In this document: positions 25,773 through 34,941 of the stretch, piece by piece
How the letters are laid out: each line of letters begins with the position of its first letter
Numbering within the stretch: position 1 is the first letter of the stretch
NCBI RefSeq assembly: GCF_007989605.1
Contig: NZ_BJUL01000015.1
Location: forward strand, 1-64,000
Origin: Vreelandella venusta
GTDB lineage: Bacteria; Pseudomonadota; Gammaproteobacteria; Pseudomonadales; Halomonadaceae
Direction of reading: 5' to 3'
Length of the DNA stretch: 64,000 nucleotides
Translations under genes and position numbers: made by a program
The notes under the pieces: model-generated
What the model was told of the DNA's origin: nothing
Seen by the model: the letters and a program-made list of their open reading frames with translations, nothing else
Database searches by the model: none

Positions 25773-26225
25773 TTAGCGTGCCGCTAACGCATCAAAGGCA
25801 TTGGCGTTAGGGCATAAGCGACGGCACTCATCAAGCTCAGCACTTGCTCGCATTGCTTTCCAACAATCGCCAACGGCTGCGCAGGCGTTGCAGGTGTCAC
25901 GCAGCGCACGATAGTCAGCAAAACCGTGTTCCTTCAGCATACTCTCCTTAAGAGCACTCTCCCTGATACCGAAGCGCTGCAGCATAACTGGCATTAAGGT
26001 GTTGGCTGGGCTGAAATGAGCGGGTTGGCCTGCTGCTAGCTGCCTTGCCACTGCCTGCTCAAAGCCTGGTTCTAGCGGTCTTTCCAGGTCATTGATCAGT
26101 GCATCATAGCTAGCGCCTGCTTGCTGCTTTATGTTGCGGGCTAACGTCGTGGTTGATGCTGTATAGCAGCGCTCTGTGAGGCGCCCCCACCAAGAGGTGG
26201 TATCGGTGTGCTGGGCAGTATCCAT
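25773..26225 (-). CDS. DUF6455-type small cysteine-rich protein
   Basis: Cytoplasmic protein of 150 residues. The C-terminal third holds a run of cysteines, CNACAAVGDCWKAM and then CRRLCPNANAFDAL, which resembles the DUF6455 family and could bind a metal or an iron-sulfur cluster. The start at 26225 follows GGGAGA; the longer frame to 26303 would run through the ANR/FNR box and is rejected. A perfect TTGAT-N4-ATCAA site lies 65 bp upstream. The function is unknown; expression in low oxygen or with nitric oxide is likely from the site. Confidence 0.7.
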   Translation of the reverse strand: MDTAQHTDTTSWWGRLTERCYTASTTTLARNIKQQAGASYDALINDLERPLEPGFEQAVARQLAAGQPAHFSPANTLMPVMLQRFGIRESALKESMLKEHGFADYRALRDTCNACAAVGDCWKAMRASAELDECRRLCPNANAFDALAAR

Positions 26226-26289
26226 GGTCAATCTCCCTCGGCGATTCTTGATGATGACATCAGTATCAACCGACGAGAGATAAACTATC

Positions 26290-26303
26290 TTGATGCGGAT
26301 CAA
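26290..26303. promoter_or_regulatory. ANR/FNR-type box upstream of the DUF6455 gene
   Basis: TTGATGCGGATCAA, a perfect match to TTGAT-N4-ATCAA, extended by one more pair (C...G). A GATACT -10-like hexamer lies at 26262-26267 on the minus strand, which would centre the box at about -41.5, the class II activating position. Confidence 0.78.
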
Positions 26304-26380
26304 GTTGGTTTCAAGTGAAACAAACAGGCGGGGCCATAGTTGCTACCAAGTGACGATGACAGTGTGATGGGGATCTTATC

Positions 26381-27166
26381 CTACTTACCAGCTTTGCAAA
26401 GTGCGACTAAGCCCGCCTTAGATGTTACGCCGAGCTTGGCGTAGGCACGCTTGCGGTAGGTTTCAGTGGTTGAAAAAGCGATCTTGAGTTTGGCCGCCGC
26501 TGTTTTGAGCGTGTGGCCACGTAGTAGATAGAGGCACAACTGACGCTCGCGTTCGGATAGCGTGGCCAGCGCGGCAGCTTCGCAAGAACTAAGCCGCTCG
26601 GGCCTGGCAGGAGCATTGCTGTAATGGCGGCGAATTAAACTGGTCAACAGCGGCGCTAAGCTATTTAAGCAATCCAGATTAGCTGAGGTGAAGGGGCCTC
26701 TCTGTGTACCTCGATAAAGATTAAGATAATAAGCGCCCTCTTTGGCGGCAATGTTGAGTGATACCTTGTCAACAAGATCTGGAAACGCAAATAGATGATT
26801 ACGATATGCTGGCGACATCGCTTCCACCTGCATAGTAGTTAATACGTCGATAAGCGTACTCTCCGGCTGGCCTGCCAGTTGGCTTAGTTGCAGGTAATTC
26901 GGATCCTGCCGGAACAGGCCACTTACGTAGATGTGAGCCAGACGATCAGCAACGCGTGGAAGCTGATGATTGGCGGCCAGTAAACAATCGATCTCGCCGT
27001 TCGTCGAGTAGCCAAAAATCATACATTGTTCGATACCAACGGCTTGATGCAGTAACGCGAGCAGTTGGCTTTCGAAGTTGTCCCTTTCCACGGCCTCAAT
27101 GCAGGTCGCCACACTTGGCAGAAGGTTTCCCCATTCGATTAGCTGGGTGTTAGTCATTTCTTGCAT
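26381..27166 (-). CDS. LuxR-family transcriptional regulator
   Basis: Regulator of 261 residues. The C-terminal LuxR helix-turn-helix is clear: LSERERQLCLYLLRGHTLKT and then FSTTETYRKRAYAKLGVTSK. The N-terminal ~180 residues look like a ligand-sensing domain of a GAF/PAS kind but carry no clear autoinducer pocket signature. GGGGGA precedes the ATG. It is divergent from the flavin hydroxylase at 27330 and is probably its regulator. A GTCCCGT/ACGGGAC palindrome lies between them. Confidence 0.8.
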   Translation of the reverse strand: MQEMTNTQLIEWGNLLPSVATCIEAVERDNFESQLLALLHQAVGIEQCMIFGYSTNGEIDCLLAANHQLPRVADRLAHIYVSGLFRQDPNYLQLSQLAGQPESTLIDVLTTMQVEAMSPAYRNHLFAFPDLVDKVSLNIAAKEGAYYLNLYRGTQRGPFTSANLDCLNSLAPLLTSLIRRHYSNAPARPERLSSCEAAALATLSERERQLCLYLLRGHTLKTAAAKLKIAFSTTETYRKRAYAKLGVTSKAGLVALCKAGK

Positions 27167-27212
27167 ATGTCCCCCGCCATCACGAGATAAGCTAAAGCTA
27201 ATGGTCAGTTAT

Positions 27213-27231
27213 GTCCCGTTTTTTACGGGAC
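27213..27231. promoter_or_regulatory. Palindrome between the luxR-type gene and the hydroxylase gene
   Basis: GTCCCGT-TTTTT-ACGGGAC with perfect 7-bp arms, in the 163-bp divergent gap. It is 99 bp from the hydroxylase start and 47 bp from the regulator start. It is a candidate operator for the LuxR-type protein. Confidence 0.5.
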
Positions 27232-27329
27232 AACCCCCTTAAAACCTTCAGTGTAGGCTAGCGCTCTATACGGCCTATATACCCTCCGTAAAACACCCAT
27301 TTTAAAAATAACAGTAATAGGAGTATGTC

Positions 27330-29009
27330 ATGCGACCAGCAGGCAAGGGTGAGCTTGACTCGTTATATTTTGATTATCCGCATTTCCCCTTTGTGTGTCC
27401 CGCTGAATTGAGAGGTGAGAGGCAACAGCACCGGGTTGCCATTGTCGGGGCAGGTCCTGTCGGCGTCGTTGCCGCGCTGGAGCTAGCGCGTCAAGGTGTT
27501 CAGTCTGTACTGCTTGATGATAAGGCGACGCTCAATGATGGTTCCAGAGCGATCTGCCTATCCCGTCATAGCTTGGAAATACTCCAACAATTAGGCCTTG
27601 AGCAGCAATTTATAGACAAAGCGCTTGGCTGGACGCGAGGGCGCTCCTATTTCCATGATCAGGAAGTCTATCGTTTTGAGATGCCACACTCAGAACACGA
27701 ACGCTTTCTGCCGATGTATAACCTACAGCAGCAGTATATTGAGCATTTTCTGGTCGGTAAGGCGATGGAAAGCCCGTTAATTGAAATGCGCTGGCAGCAG
27801 GCCGTTAGCGATGTCACGCAAAGTGATACCGGCGTAACACTGCGTGTTTCCACTCCGCAGGGGGATTACCAATTGAGGGCCGACTATCTGCTGGCGGCGG
27901 ATGGTGGACGCAGTGTTGTGCGCAAGTCGTTTGATCTTTCGTTGCACGGTGAGTCCTATGAAGGACGCTATGTAATTGCTGATGTACGCATGAAGTCTGA
28001 CTTTCCGACCGAGCGCAGGGCTTTTTTCAGCCCTTCAGTAATGCCTGAATCTACCCTGCTGGTGCATAAACAGCCTGATGATATCTGGCGCATCGACTAT
28101 CAACTATTGCCGAACGAAAGCCCCGAGCAGGCTGTTACCGAGAGTGCCATTCGTGAACGCGTTGGTATGATCATCGAGATGCTAGGCGAGGAGGGGAAGT
28201 GGGAGCTTGAGTGGTGGAGCCTTTACAAAGCCTACACGCTGGCCCTCGACGATTATCGCCATGGCCGTGTGCTGTTTATTGGTGACAGCGCCCATTTAGT
28301 CCCCATTTTTGGTGTGCGTGGGCTTAACAACGGGCTGGCCGATGCGATTAATGCCGCCTGGAAGCTAGCCTGGGTACTCAAAGGTGAGGCTTCCGAGAAA
28401 CTGCTGGATAGTTATAGTCCAGAACGGCGTGGTGCCACATTAGAGGTCTTCGCGAATGCCGGTAAGAGCACCCGCTTTATGACCCCGCCCAGTCAGGGAT
28501 ATCGGTTGATGCGAGATGCCGCACTATCGTTGGCCCTACGTAACGACTACGCAAGCCGCTTTGCCGATCCTCGGCAAGTTACGCCCTACACCTATGCTGA
28601 AAGCCCAGTGACGGCAGAGGATGACAAGAGTTTTAGTGCAGGTCCGATACCTGGTGCACCGTTAATCAATCGCCGATTAGGCGAAAACAACTTCTTGCTC
28701 GACCACTTGGGAACGGGGTTCAACCTACTGGTGTTTAGTGAGGATGGTAGCGTCACGCCTGAGCTGCAGGCCGTCTTAGTCGACCTTCAGAAACACTACA
28801 GCAGTCTGGATGTATTGGTGATTGCCCGCCATGCCAGCCCGACATTTTTTACTACATTGATTGACCACCAGGGTGCTTGTTTCGATGGTTATGACGCAAG
28901 TGCTGGAAGCGCTTACTTAGTACGCCCTGATCGTCATATCACCGCCCGCTGGAAAGCAGTTGATGCTGCTTCCCTTAGCGCCGCTTTCAAGAAAGCACTA
29001 GGAGAATAA
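27330..29009 (+). CDS. FAD-dependent aromatic hydroxylase, MhaA/MhpA-like (copy 2)
   Basis: Flavoprotein monooxygenase of 559 residues. The FAD fold AIVGAGPVGVVAALELARQG starts near residue 38, and the second FAD motif VLFIGDSAHLVPIFG lies near residue 315. The family is that of 3-hydroxyphenylpropionate hydroxylase and related single-ring phenol hydroxylases. It is clearly paralogous to the enzyme at 39896-41626, which sits in the homogentisate operon. Like that copy it is followed at once by a small partner gene; here the stop and start share one base. AGGAG precedes the start. The substrate is probably a hydroxylated aromatic acid but cannot be fixed. Confidence 0.83.
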   Translation: MRPAGKGELDSLYFDYPHFPFVCPAELRGERQQHRVAIVGAGPVGVVAALELARQGVQSVLLDDKATLNDGSRAICLSRHSLEILQQLGLEQQFIDKALGWTRGRSYFHDQEVYRFEMPHSEHERFLPMYNLQQQYIEHFLVGKAMESPLIEMRWQQAVSDVTQSDTGVTLRVSTPQGDYQLRADYLLAADGGRSVVRKSFDLSLHGESYEGRYVIADVRMKSDFPTERRAFFSPSVMPESTLLVHKQPDDIWRIDYQLLPNESPEQAVTESAIRERVGMIIEMLGEEGKWELEWWSLYKAYTLALDDYRHGRVLFIGDSAHLVPIFGVRGLNNGLADAINAAWKLAWVLKGEASEKLLDSYSPERRGATLEVFANAGKSTRFMTPPSQGYRLMRDAALSLALRNDYASRFADPRQVTPYTYAESPVTAEDDKSFSAGPIPGAPLINRRLGENNFLLDHLGTGFNLLVFSEDGSVTPELQAVLVDLQKHYSSLDVLVIARHASPTFFTTLIDHQGACFDGYDASAGSAYLVRPDRHITARWKAVDAASLSAAFKKALGE

Positions 29010-29251
29010 TGCCCATGACAGCGATATCGACATCAACAGCCTCTTCACAAGCAGTTTTACCGTTTGCCGACCTTGAACAGGTTTATGAACAGCTAGCCGT
29101 CACGCTAGATTCGGTGCCTGAGGCACAGCACACACGGCTGCTTGCCCAGTTGGCGCTAGCGCTTGCCCACCGGATACCCGATATCAATCAGGTAGTCGCG
29201 GCGATTAATGAAGCGCGCGAGGGTACCCGCCTTAATGAGAGAAAAAAGTAG
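29009..29251 (+). CDS. Small hydroxylase partner protein, MhaB/DUF2783-like (copy 2)
   Basis: Small acidic protein of 80 residues (78 if it starts at 29015). The helical core ADLEQVYEQLAVTLDSVPEA and LALALAHRIPDINQVVAAIN resembles the small protein at 39712-39909. Both follow an FAD hydroxylase with overlapping ends. In Pseudomonas putida the 3-hydroxyphenylacetate hydroxylase needs a small coupling protein, MhaB, encoded beside MhaA; this gene has the same size and place. The DUF2783 assignment is from memory and not certain. Confidence 0.68.
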   Translation: MPMTAISTSTASSQAVLPFADLEQVYEQLAVTLDSVPEAQHTRLLAQLALALAHRIPDINQVVAAINEAREGTRLNERKK

Positions 29252-29313
29252 GGAGGTAATTAGAAGTGGGAATTAGCGGTAAATAAGAGTGGAGGAGAAG
29301 GAGTGGGGAAGGA

Positions 29314-29345
29314 AGAGGGGAAGGAAGCGCTTCCCCTCTTTAATA
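29314..29345 (+). terminator. Terminator after the copy-2 hydroxylase pair
   Basis: Perfect 10-bp stem AGAGGGGAAG/CTTCCCCTCT with a 6-nt loop, followed by TTTAATA. The preceding ~60 bp is a purine-rich, low-complexity stretch (GGAGGAGAAGGAG-like). Confidence 0.82.
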
Positions 29346-29439
29346 GAAAATATTTGATAGCGAGTGTTTGATGACGAGCGTTGGGTAAAGAGTGCTTAGC
29401 CAAGCACATTTAATAATAAAACGCTTAGTAAAGAACGTC

Positions 29440-30495
29440 TCAGGGACTAACAACACTCGCTTCGATACGCTCTTCGGCCGCTGCATTGACTAACTGTTCA
29501 TGAAAGAAGGCAAGTGCGGCAGGCGCGTCAACACCACGACTCTTTATCGACTCACTCCAGGCATCCTGTAAGTTGCTAGCAACGCCTCTCAGGTAGTCAA
29601 TGTCTTGTTCCGATGCTTGGGTAAAGGTTGCGCCATTCTCTTCACCAAATTCAACGCCGCGCTGGTCGGAAACATCCATCATATAGCCAAACAAGCGTGA
29701 AAGCCGCTCACCCGATACGCTTTCAATCGCCGCTCGGTCTTCGTCCGACACTTGGTCCCAGAACATCGGGTTCATAACAATCGCAAAGCTGCCGCGATAG
29801 AAACCGCCGTCTACGGTAAGGGTGTGCGGAGCCACTTCAGCCACGCGGAAGCTGCGCAAGCTCTCAAGCGTTAGCATCGCGCCGTCGACAACGCCCTGGG
29901 AAGCTGCTTCGTAGGTGCCTGTCGGAGGAATGGAGACCCCGGTCACTGACATTGCCTCGGCTAAACCACTCATCACGCCGCCGCCCACGCGCAGCCGTTT
30001 GCCAGCAAGCTCATCGATGGAGCTTATTTGGTCACGGGTAAATATTTGCCCTGGCCCGTGTACGCCCATCGCAACGACATCAACACCTCGGTGCTCATTG
30101 GCTTGCTGCAAATACTCTTGGTGGGTGTGCCAATAGGCAGCCGAAGCATCTTCTGAAGAGAACTCCTCAAAGGTGGGGAACTCAGGTAGCTGCGTGGCTA
30201 GAAAACGGCCCGCCATATGGGCGTGAAAAATCCAGCTGGCGTCTGCAATGCCATCAGCAACGATCTCCATTTGTGCGGGAGGAGGCCCCATGTCATGCAC
30301 CACTTCTACCGTAACACGGTCATCCGTGGCTTCCTCTATCCACGCCTTCCAGGTCGGCCAAACAATGGTATTAATACCGTGATTCGGCCCACCCCACGTG
30401 CTAACGGTGATCGTTGCCTGAGCAAATGAAGACATGCTGAACGCCATGCTGGAAAGCGCGATAGCTCCCACGAGTAAGCGAGCTGGTTGTTTCAT
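29440..30495 (-). CDS. Orphan TRAP-type (DctP) solute-binding protein
   Basis: Periplasmic binding protein of 351 residues. It has a signal peptide ending near SSFAQA and a mature start TITVSTWGGPNHGINTIVWP. It closely matches the DctP at 44024 over the whole length, sharing blocks such as WPTWKAWIEEAT, EFPTFEEFSSE and GERLSRLFGYMMDV. No DctQ or DctM gene is adjacent, so it may use the permease at 45142-46972 or one elsewhere. It converges on the copy-2 hydroxylase pair. A palindrome like those before the other DctP gene lies 154 bp upstream. Confidence 0.85.
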   Translation of the reverse strand: MKQPARLLVGAIALSSMAFSMSSFAQATITVSTWGGPNHGINTIVWPTWKAWIEEATDDRVTVEVVHDMGPPPAQMEIVADGIADASWIFHAHMAGRFLATQLPEFPTFEEFSSEDASAAYWHTHQEYLQQANEHRGVDVVAMGVHGPGQIFTRDQISSIDELAGKRLRVGGGVMSGLAEAMSVTGVSIPPTGTYEAASQGVVDGAMLTLESLRSFRVAEVAPHTLTVDGGFYRGSFAIVMNPMFWDQVSDEDRAAIESVSGERLSRLFGYMMDVSDQRGVEFGEENGATFTQASEQDIDYLRGVASNLQDAWSESIKSRGVDAPAALAFFHEQLVNAAAEERIEASVVSP

Positions 30496-30648
30496 GCGGA
30501 AACTCCAAAACGACGTTATTAACGTCTGTGTTGTTATTGGTAACGCCTAACACCGAGCAAGTGGCGCCTTCTCAGGTGGCGTAAGTTACAACGCTTACCT
30601 TGCCTTTGGATAGTTTCAATAGCAACTAATTTAAAGTTGATTGAATTG

Positions 30649-30660
30649 ATACTTAAGTCT
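30649..30660. promoter_or_regulatory. Candidate MarR-type palindrome (site 3)
   Basis: ATACTTAAGTCT, one base from the perfect palindrome ATACTTAAGTAT at 43867. The similarity runs wider: TTGATACTTAAGT is identical at both. It is 154 bp before the start of the orphan DctP gene, much as the other copy is 146 bp before dctP. Confidence 0.55.
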
Positions 30661-30726
30661 TAATTTTTAAAGTTTTGGAGGTTCGCTCTAACGGACAGTA
30701 AGGCTTAGTGGTTTCAATCGGCTGAT

Positions 30727-31209
30727 TCAACGAATTGGGATAGCGGTCTCTTCTTTGATATTACGCAGCACGAAATTGGAGCTGACCTGGGAAATGCCCT
30801 CCAAGGTGAAGAGTTTTTCATTCAGAAATCGGTCATAAGCTGCCATGTCCTCGATCACTACCCGCAGTACGAAATCGGCGTTGCCGGTGGTGGCATAGCA
30901 CTGCAGCACTTCTGGATATTGCAGAATGCGATTTTCGAACTCGACGGTATTGTCGATGTGGTGGCGAACCAACGTCACCATGACCAGTGCTGATAGTGGT
31001 TGGCCCACTAGGCTGGGTTCCACCAACGCCGCAAAGCGGCGGATAACGCCACTCTCCTCCAGGGCTTTTACGCGTCGCCAGCAGGCAGCGGGGGAGAGCC
31101 CGATCTGTTCGGCGAGCTCATTGTTGGTAATACGCCCCTGTTGCTGAAGCAGGGTAAGAATGCGCTGATCATGCCTGTCTAAAGTGATTTCTTTGGTTGC
31201 TTCTTTCAT
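30727..31209 (-). CDS. Lrp/AsnC-family regulator divergent from iorAB
   Basis: Regulator of 160 residues. The helix-turn-helix (NNELAEQIGLSPAACWRRVKALEESGVI) is followed by a RAM domain with VLQCYATTGNADFVLRV. It is divergent from the indolepyruvate oxidoreductase with 177 bp between. It probably controls that gene in response to an aromatic amino acid. It differs from the Lrp at 21741 and is not a recent duplicate. Confidence 0.87.
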   Translation of the reverse strand: MKEATKEITLDRHDQRILTLLQQQGRITNNELAEQIGLSPAACWRRVKALEESGVIRRFAALVEPSLVGQPLSALVMVTLVRHHIDNTVEFENRILQYPEVLQCYATTGNADFVLRVVIEDMAAYDRFLNEKLFTLEGISQVSSNFVLRNIKEETAIPIR

Positions 31210-31386
31210 GGTGTCATTTCATTTATTTGTGGTTTGTTGAATATCATTGCGTCAAAGCTAAAAAAATGAAAGTAATGATTAATAACCAGACGTTTGAAGA
31301 GCTAATTAGCAAGCACCTTTAGTGCGCTCTTGGCTAGACTCAGATGTATTACAACCATAACTCTTCAACCGTACTGGTGAACTCTC

Positions 31387-34300
31387 ATGACAACCCCCTC
31401 AATTGCTGAGCAGGCGGGTTCTATTACCCAGCCTCTCGAGATCGCACTCGATAATTATCAGCTGGCCGACCGCTATAGCCGCGGCGAAGGCCGTATTTTT
31501 CTTACTGGCACCCAGGCATTGGTACGCATCGCCTTACGCCAAGCCGAGCTTGATCGCCACAATGGCCGCCAAACGGCAGGGCTTATCAGTGGCTATCGTG
31601 GCTCGCCCTTAGGCGGTGTAGACCAAGAAATTTGGCGGGCGAAAGCCGCTATGGAAGCGCATCACATCGATTTTGTCCCTGCGATCAACGAAGACCTGGC
31701 CGCTACCATGATGCTTGGTTGCCAACAGGTGGAGACAGATCCTGAGCGGCAAGTCGAAGGCGTCTTCGGCATGTGGTACGGCAAAGGGCCAGGCGTTGAC
31801 CGTGCGGGCGATGCGTTAAAGCACGGTAATGCCTATGGCAGCTCACCGACTGGCGGTGTGCTGGTGGTCGCGGGTGATGACCATGGGTGTGTGTCGTCCT
31901 CCATGCCACACCAGTCGGATGTCGCCTTTATGGCCTGGTTTATGCCGGTTGTAAGCCCTGCCTCATTGGCGGAGTACGAGCGCTTTGGGCTATGGGGTTA
32001 TGCACTTTCACGCTTCTCTGGTTGCTGGGTGGGGTTCAAAGCCGTTTCCGAAACCGTAGAGAGTGGCGCATCGGTGGACGTGCCGCCCTTGCCGGAATAT
32101 GTCACGCCGGATTTCGAAATGCCGGAAGGCGGGCTGCACTACCGCTGGCCGGACCTGCCGGGACCGCAGCTTGAGACCCGCCTTGAGCACAAGCTGGCCG
32201 CCGTTCAGGCGTTTGCCACCGCCAACCCGATTGATCAGTACTTATTTCGCCAGGAACAGGCGACGTTTGGGCTGGTTACCACCGGCAAGGGCCACCTGGA
32301 TTTACTTGAGGCGCTGCGTTTATTAGGGCTGGATGAAGCGAAGCTGCGTGAATTGGGGGTGGAAATATACAAAGTCGGGATGGTGTGGCCGCTCCATCGC
32401 CCCGGCATTCTTGAGTTTATTCATGGCAAGCGCGAAGTGCTGGTCATTGAAGAGAAGCGCGGCATTATTGAAAGTCAGCTTAAAGAGTATATGTCCGAAC
32501 CCGACCATCCTGGCGAGGTCATCGTGACCGGCAAGCAGGATGAAACCGGCAAGCCGCTAATTCCCTTTGTTGGAGAGCTGGGCCCGCGCCTCTTGGCAGG
32601 CTTTGTCGCCGAGCGTTTAGCGCGCTTTTTCAACATTGATTTTAGCGACAAGCTGGCAACTGTTGATGCTTGCCAAGCAGGCGTGAAAGAGCTCGGTGGT
32701 GTACGCCGCATGCCGTATTTCTGCTCCGGTTGCCCACACAACAGCTCGACCAAGGTGCCGGAGGGCAGTAAAGCCTTAGCGGGCATCGGCTGTCATTTTA
32801 TGGCGTCGTGGATGGGCCGCAACACCGAATCTTTAATTCAGATGGGCGGCGAAGGCGTTAACTGGGTGGGCAAGAGCCGCTTTACCGGCAATGGCCATAT
32901 TTTCCAGAACTTAGGCGAAGGCACCTGGTTTCACTCGGGGTCAATGGCGGTGCGTCAGGCAGTGGCTGCCAACGTTAATATTACCTATAAAATCCTGTTC
33001 AACGATGCGGTTGCCATGACGGGCGGTCAACCCGTGGATGGGCAAATCAACGTGCCGATGATCGCCCGGCAATCGCTGGATGAAGGCGTTCGTCGGGTAG
33101 TGGTGGTCAGTGATGAGCCCGAAAAATACCGCGGGCATGAAAAGGAGTTTCCTAAGCAGGTAACCTTCCACGGCCGTGAAGAGATGGATACGCTGCAACG
33201 TGAACTGCGCGAAATTCCAGGTTGCACCGTGTTGATTTATGACCAGGCATGCGCGGCTGAAAAGCGCCGTCGGCGCAAGCGTGGTTTGATGGAAGACCCC
33301 GCCCGCCGGGTGTTCATTAACCATCATGTTTGCGAAGGTTGTGGTGATTGTTCTGTGCAGTCCAACTGTTTATCGGTGGTGCCACGTGAGACCGAACTAG
33401 GCCGCAAGCGCAAAATCGATCAGTCGTCCTGCAACAAGGATATGTCCTGCGTCAGCGGCTTCTGTCCTAGTTTTGTTACGGTTGAAGGTGGTGGGTTGCG
33501 TAAAGGCCAGGGCGTCACGGCAGATAATGCCTTTTGGCAACGTATAGCGCATTTGCCAACCCCTGCGATTGCCACTTTAACGGCTCCTTACGACTTGCTG
33601 GTGGGAGGCGTTGGAGGCACGGGCGTGGTGACCGTTGGGCAGCTGATCACCATGGCAGCTCACCTGGAAGGCAAGGGCAGCAGCGTGCTCGACTTTATGG
33701 GGTTTGCGCAAAAAGGCGGGGCGGTACTGAGTTATGTGCGTCTGGCATCACAGCCCAGTGAACTGAATCAGGTACGTATCGAAGCTGGTCAGGCCGATGC
33801 GATGATCGCTTGCGATATGGTCGTAGCGAGTTCGCAGAAAGCGCTAAATGTGCTGCAGCCGACCACGCGTATCGTGGCGAATCTGGCCGAGCTAGCCACG
33901 GCGGATTATGTCCTTTATCGCGATGCGGATATGCAGCCCAGTAAGCGCCTTAATATGTTGCGTGAAGCGGTAGGCGAGGAACGCTTTGCTTCCCTGGATG
34001 CCAATCGCCTAGCCGAACAGCTGCTGGGCGATACGGTGTTTTCCAATATGATGATGCTGGGGTTTGCCTGGCAACAGGGGTTGGTGCCGCTTTCTGAACC
34101 TGCGGTGCAGCGTGCTCTGGAGCTAAACGGCGTCGCTGTGGAGAAGAACCGTCAGGCATTTGCCTGGGGTCGTTTGGCTGCGGTGGAGCCCGACTACCTT
34201 CAGCAGCATTTGGATACGCTACCCCTGTCCGCGAATGCCACACTGGACGATGTAGTTGCGCGTAACAGCCGCCACCTGGAGCGCTATCAGAACCGTACCT

Positions 34301-34902
34301 GGGCTGAGCGTTACGTTACTCAAGTAACGAAAGTGCGTGAAGCAGAAACCGCGCTAAAAGGTAGCCAATCGTTGAGTGAAGCCGTCGCCCATCAGCTTTA
34401 TCGCTTGATGGCGTATAAAGATGAGTATGAAGTGGCGCGCCTTTACACCCAGAGCGATTTTCTGGATGAGGTCAAAGCAACGTTCTCGGGTGATTACCAG
34501 CTAACCTTCCATTTGGCGCCGCCGCTGCTGGGTGGGCGGAAAGATGCCCAAGGGCGTCCGGTGAAGCGTCGTTTTGGCCCTTGGGTGCTGAAGGCAATGG
34601 GCGCGTTGGCCAAGCTGCGCGGTTTGCGCAACACCGCGCTTGACCCTTTCCGCTTCAGCGCTGATCGCAAACTCGACCGCGCTTTATTGGCTGACTATGA
34701 GCAGTTGATCGATGAGTTAGTGGTTCGTCTTGATGGCACAAATCACGCCACGGCCATAGCGCTTGCTAAGCTGCCGGAAGAGATTCGTGGTTTCGGACCC
34801 GTTCGCGAAGCTGCCGCTGAGAAAGCCAACGAGCGCCGCGAGACGTTGTTGAAGGAGCTACGTGAAGGGCGCTCGAAGACCATCGCTGTCGAAGTCGCTT
34901 AA
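31387..34902 (+). CDS. iorAB: Fused indolepyruvate ferredoxin oxidoreductase (IorAB)
   Basis: Cytoplasmic thiamine-diphosphate enzyme of 1171 residues, the single-chain bacterial form. The order is: pyrimidine-binding part from about residue 30 (GYRGSPLGGVDQEIW), pyrophosphate-binding part about 440-600 (SGCPHNSSTK, NDAVAMTGGQ), iron-sulfur part about 645-700 (CEGCGDC followed by further Cys), gamma/IorB-type part from about 737 (VGGVGGTGVVTVGQL) and a C-terminal DUF6537-like region. It oxidises arylpyruvates to arylacetyl-CoA. Phenylpyruvate would give phenylacetyl-CoA, the direct entry to the paa pathway encoded 13 kb away. The Lrp regulator is divergent. Confidence 0.92.
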   Translation: MTTPSIAEQAGSITQPLEIALDNYQLADRYSRGEGRIFLTGTQALVRIALRQAELDRHNGRQTAGLISGYRGSPLGGVDQEIWRAKAAMEAHHIDFVPAINEDLAATMMLGCQQVETDPERQVEGVFGMWYGKGPGVDRAGDALKHGNAYGSSPTGGVLVVAGDDHGCVSSSMPHQSDVAFMAWFMPVVSPASLAEYERFGLWGYALSRFSGCWVGFKAVSETVESGASVDVPPLPEYVTPDFEMPEGGLHYRWPDLPGPQLETRLEHKLAAVQAFATANPIDQYLFRQEQATFGLVTTGKGHLDLLEALRLLGLDEAKLRELGVEIYKVGMVWPLHRPGILEFIHGKREVLVIEEKRGIIESQLKEYMSEPDHPGEVIVTGKQDETGKPLIPFVGELGPRLLAGFVAERLARFFNIDFSDKLATVDACQAGVKELGGVRRMPYFCSGCPHNSSTKVPEGSKALAGIGCHFMASWMGRNTESLIQMGGEGVNWVGKSRFTGNGHIFQNLGEGTWFHSGSMAVRQAVAANVNITYKILFNDAVAMTGGQPVDGQINVPMIARQSLDEGVRRVVVVSDEPEKYRGHEKEFPKQVTFHGREEMDTLQRELREIPGCTVLIYDQACAAEKRRRRKRGLMEDPARRVFINHHVCEGCGDCSVQSNCLSVVPRETELGRKRKIDQSSCNKDMSCVSGFCPSFVTVEGGGLRKGQGVTADNAFWQRIAHLPTPAIATLTAPYDLLVGGVGGTGVVTVGQLITMAAHLEGKGSSVLDFMGFAQKGGAVLSYVRLASQPSELNQVRIEAGQADAMIACDMVVASSQKALNVLQPTTRIVANLAELATADYVLYRDADMQPSKRLNMLREAVGEERFASLDANRLAEQLLGDTVFSNMMMLGFAWQQGLVPLSEPAVQRALELNGVAVEKNRQAFAWGRLAAVEPDYLQQHLDTLPLSANATLDDVVARNSRHLERYQNRTWAERYVTQVTKVREAETALKGSQSLSEAVAHQLYRLMAYKDEYEVARLYTQSDFLDEVKATFSGDYQLTFHLAPPLLGGRKDAQGRPVKRRFGPWVLKAMGALAKLRGLRNTALDPFRFSADRKLDRALLADYEQLIDELVVRLDGTNHATAIALAKLPEEIRGFGPVREAAAEKANERRETLLKELREGRSKTIAVEVA

Positions 34903-34941
34903 GGCAACCCAATATAGGTAAAAAAGGCCACGCAATGAGTA

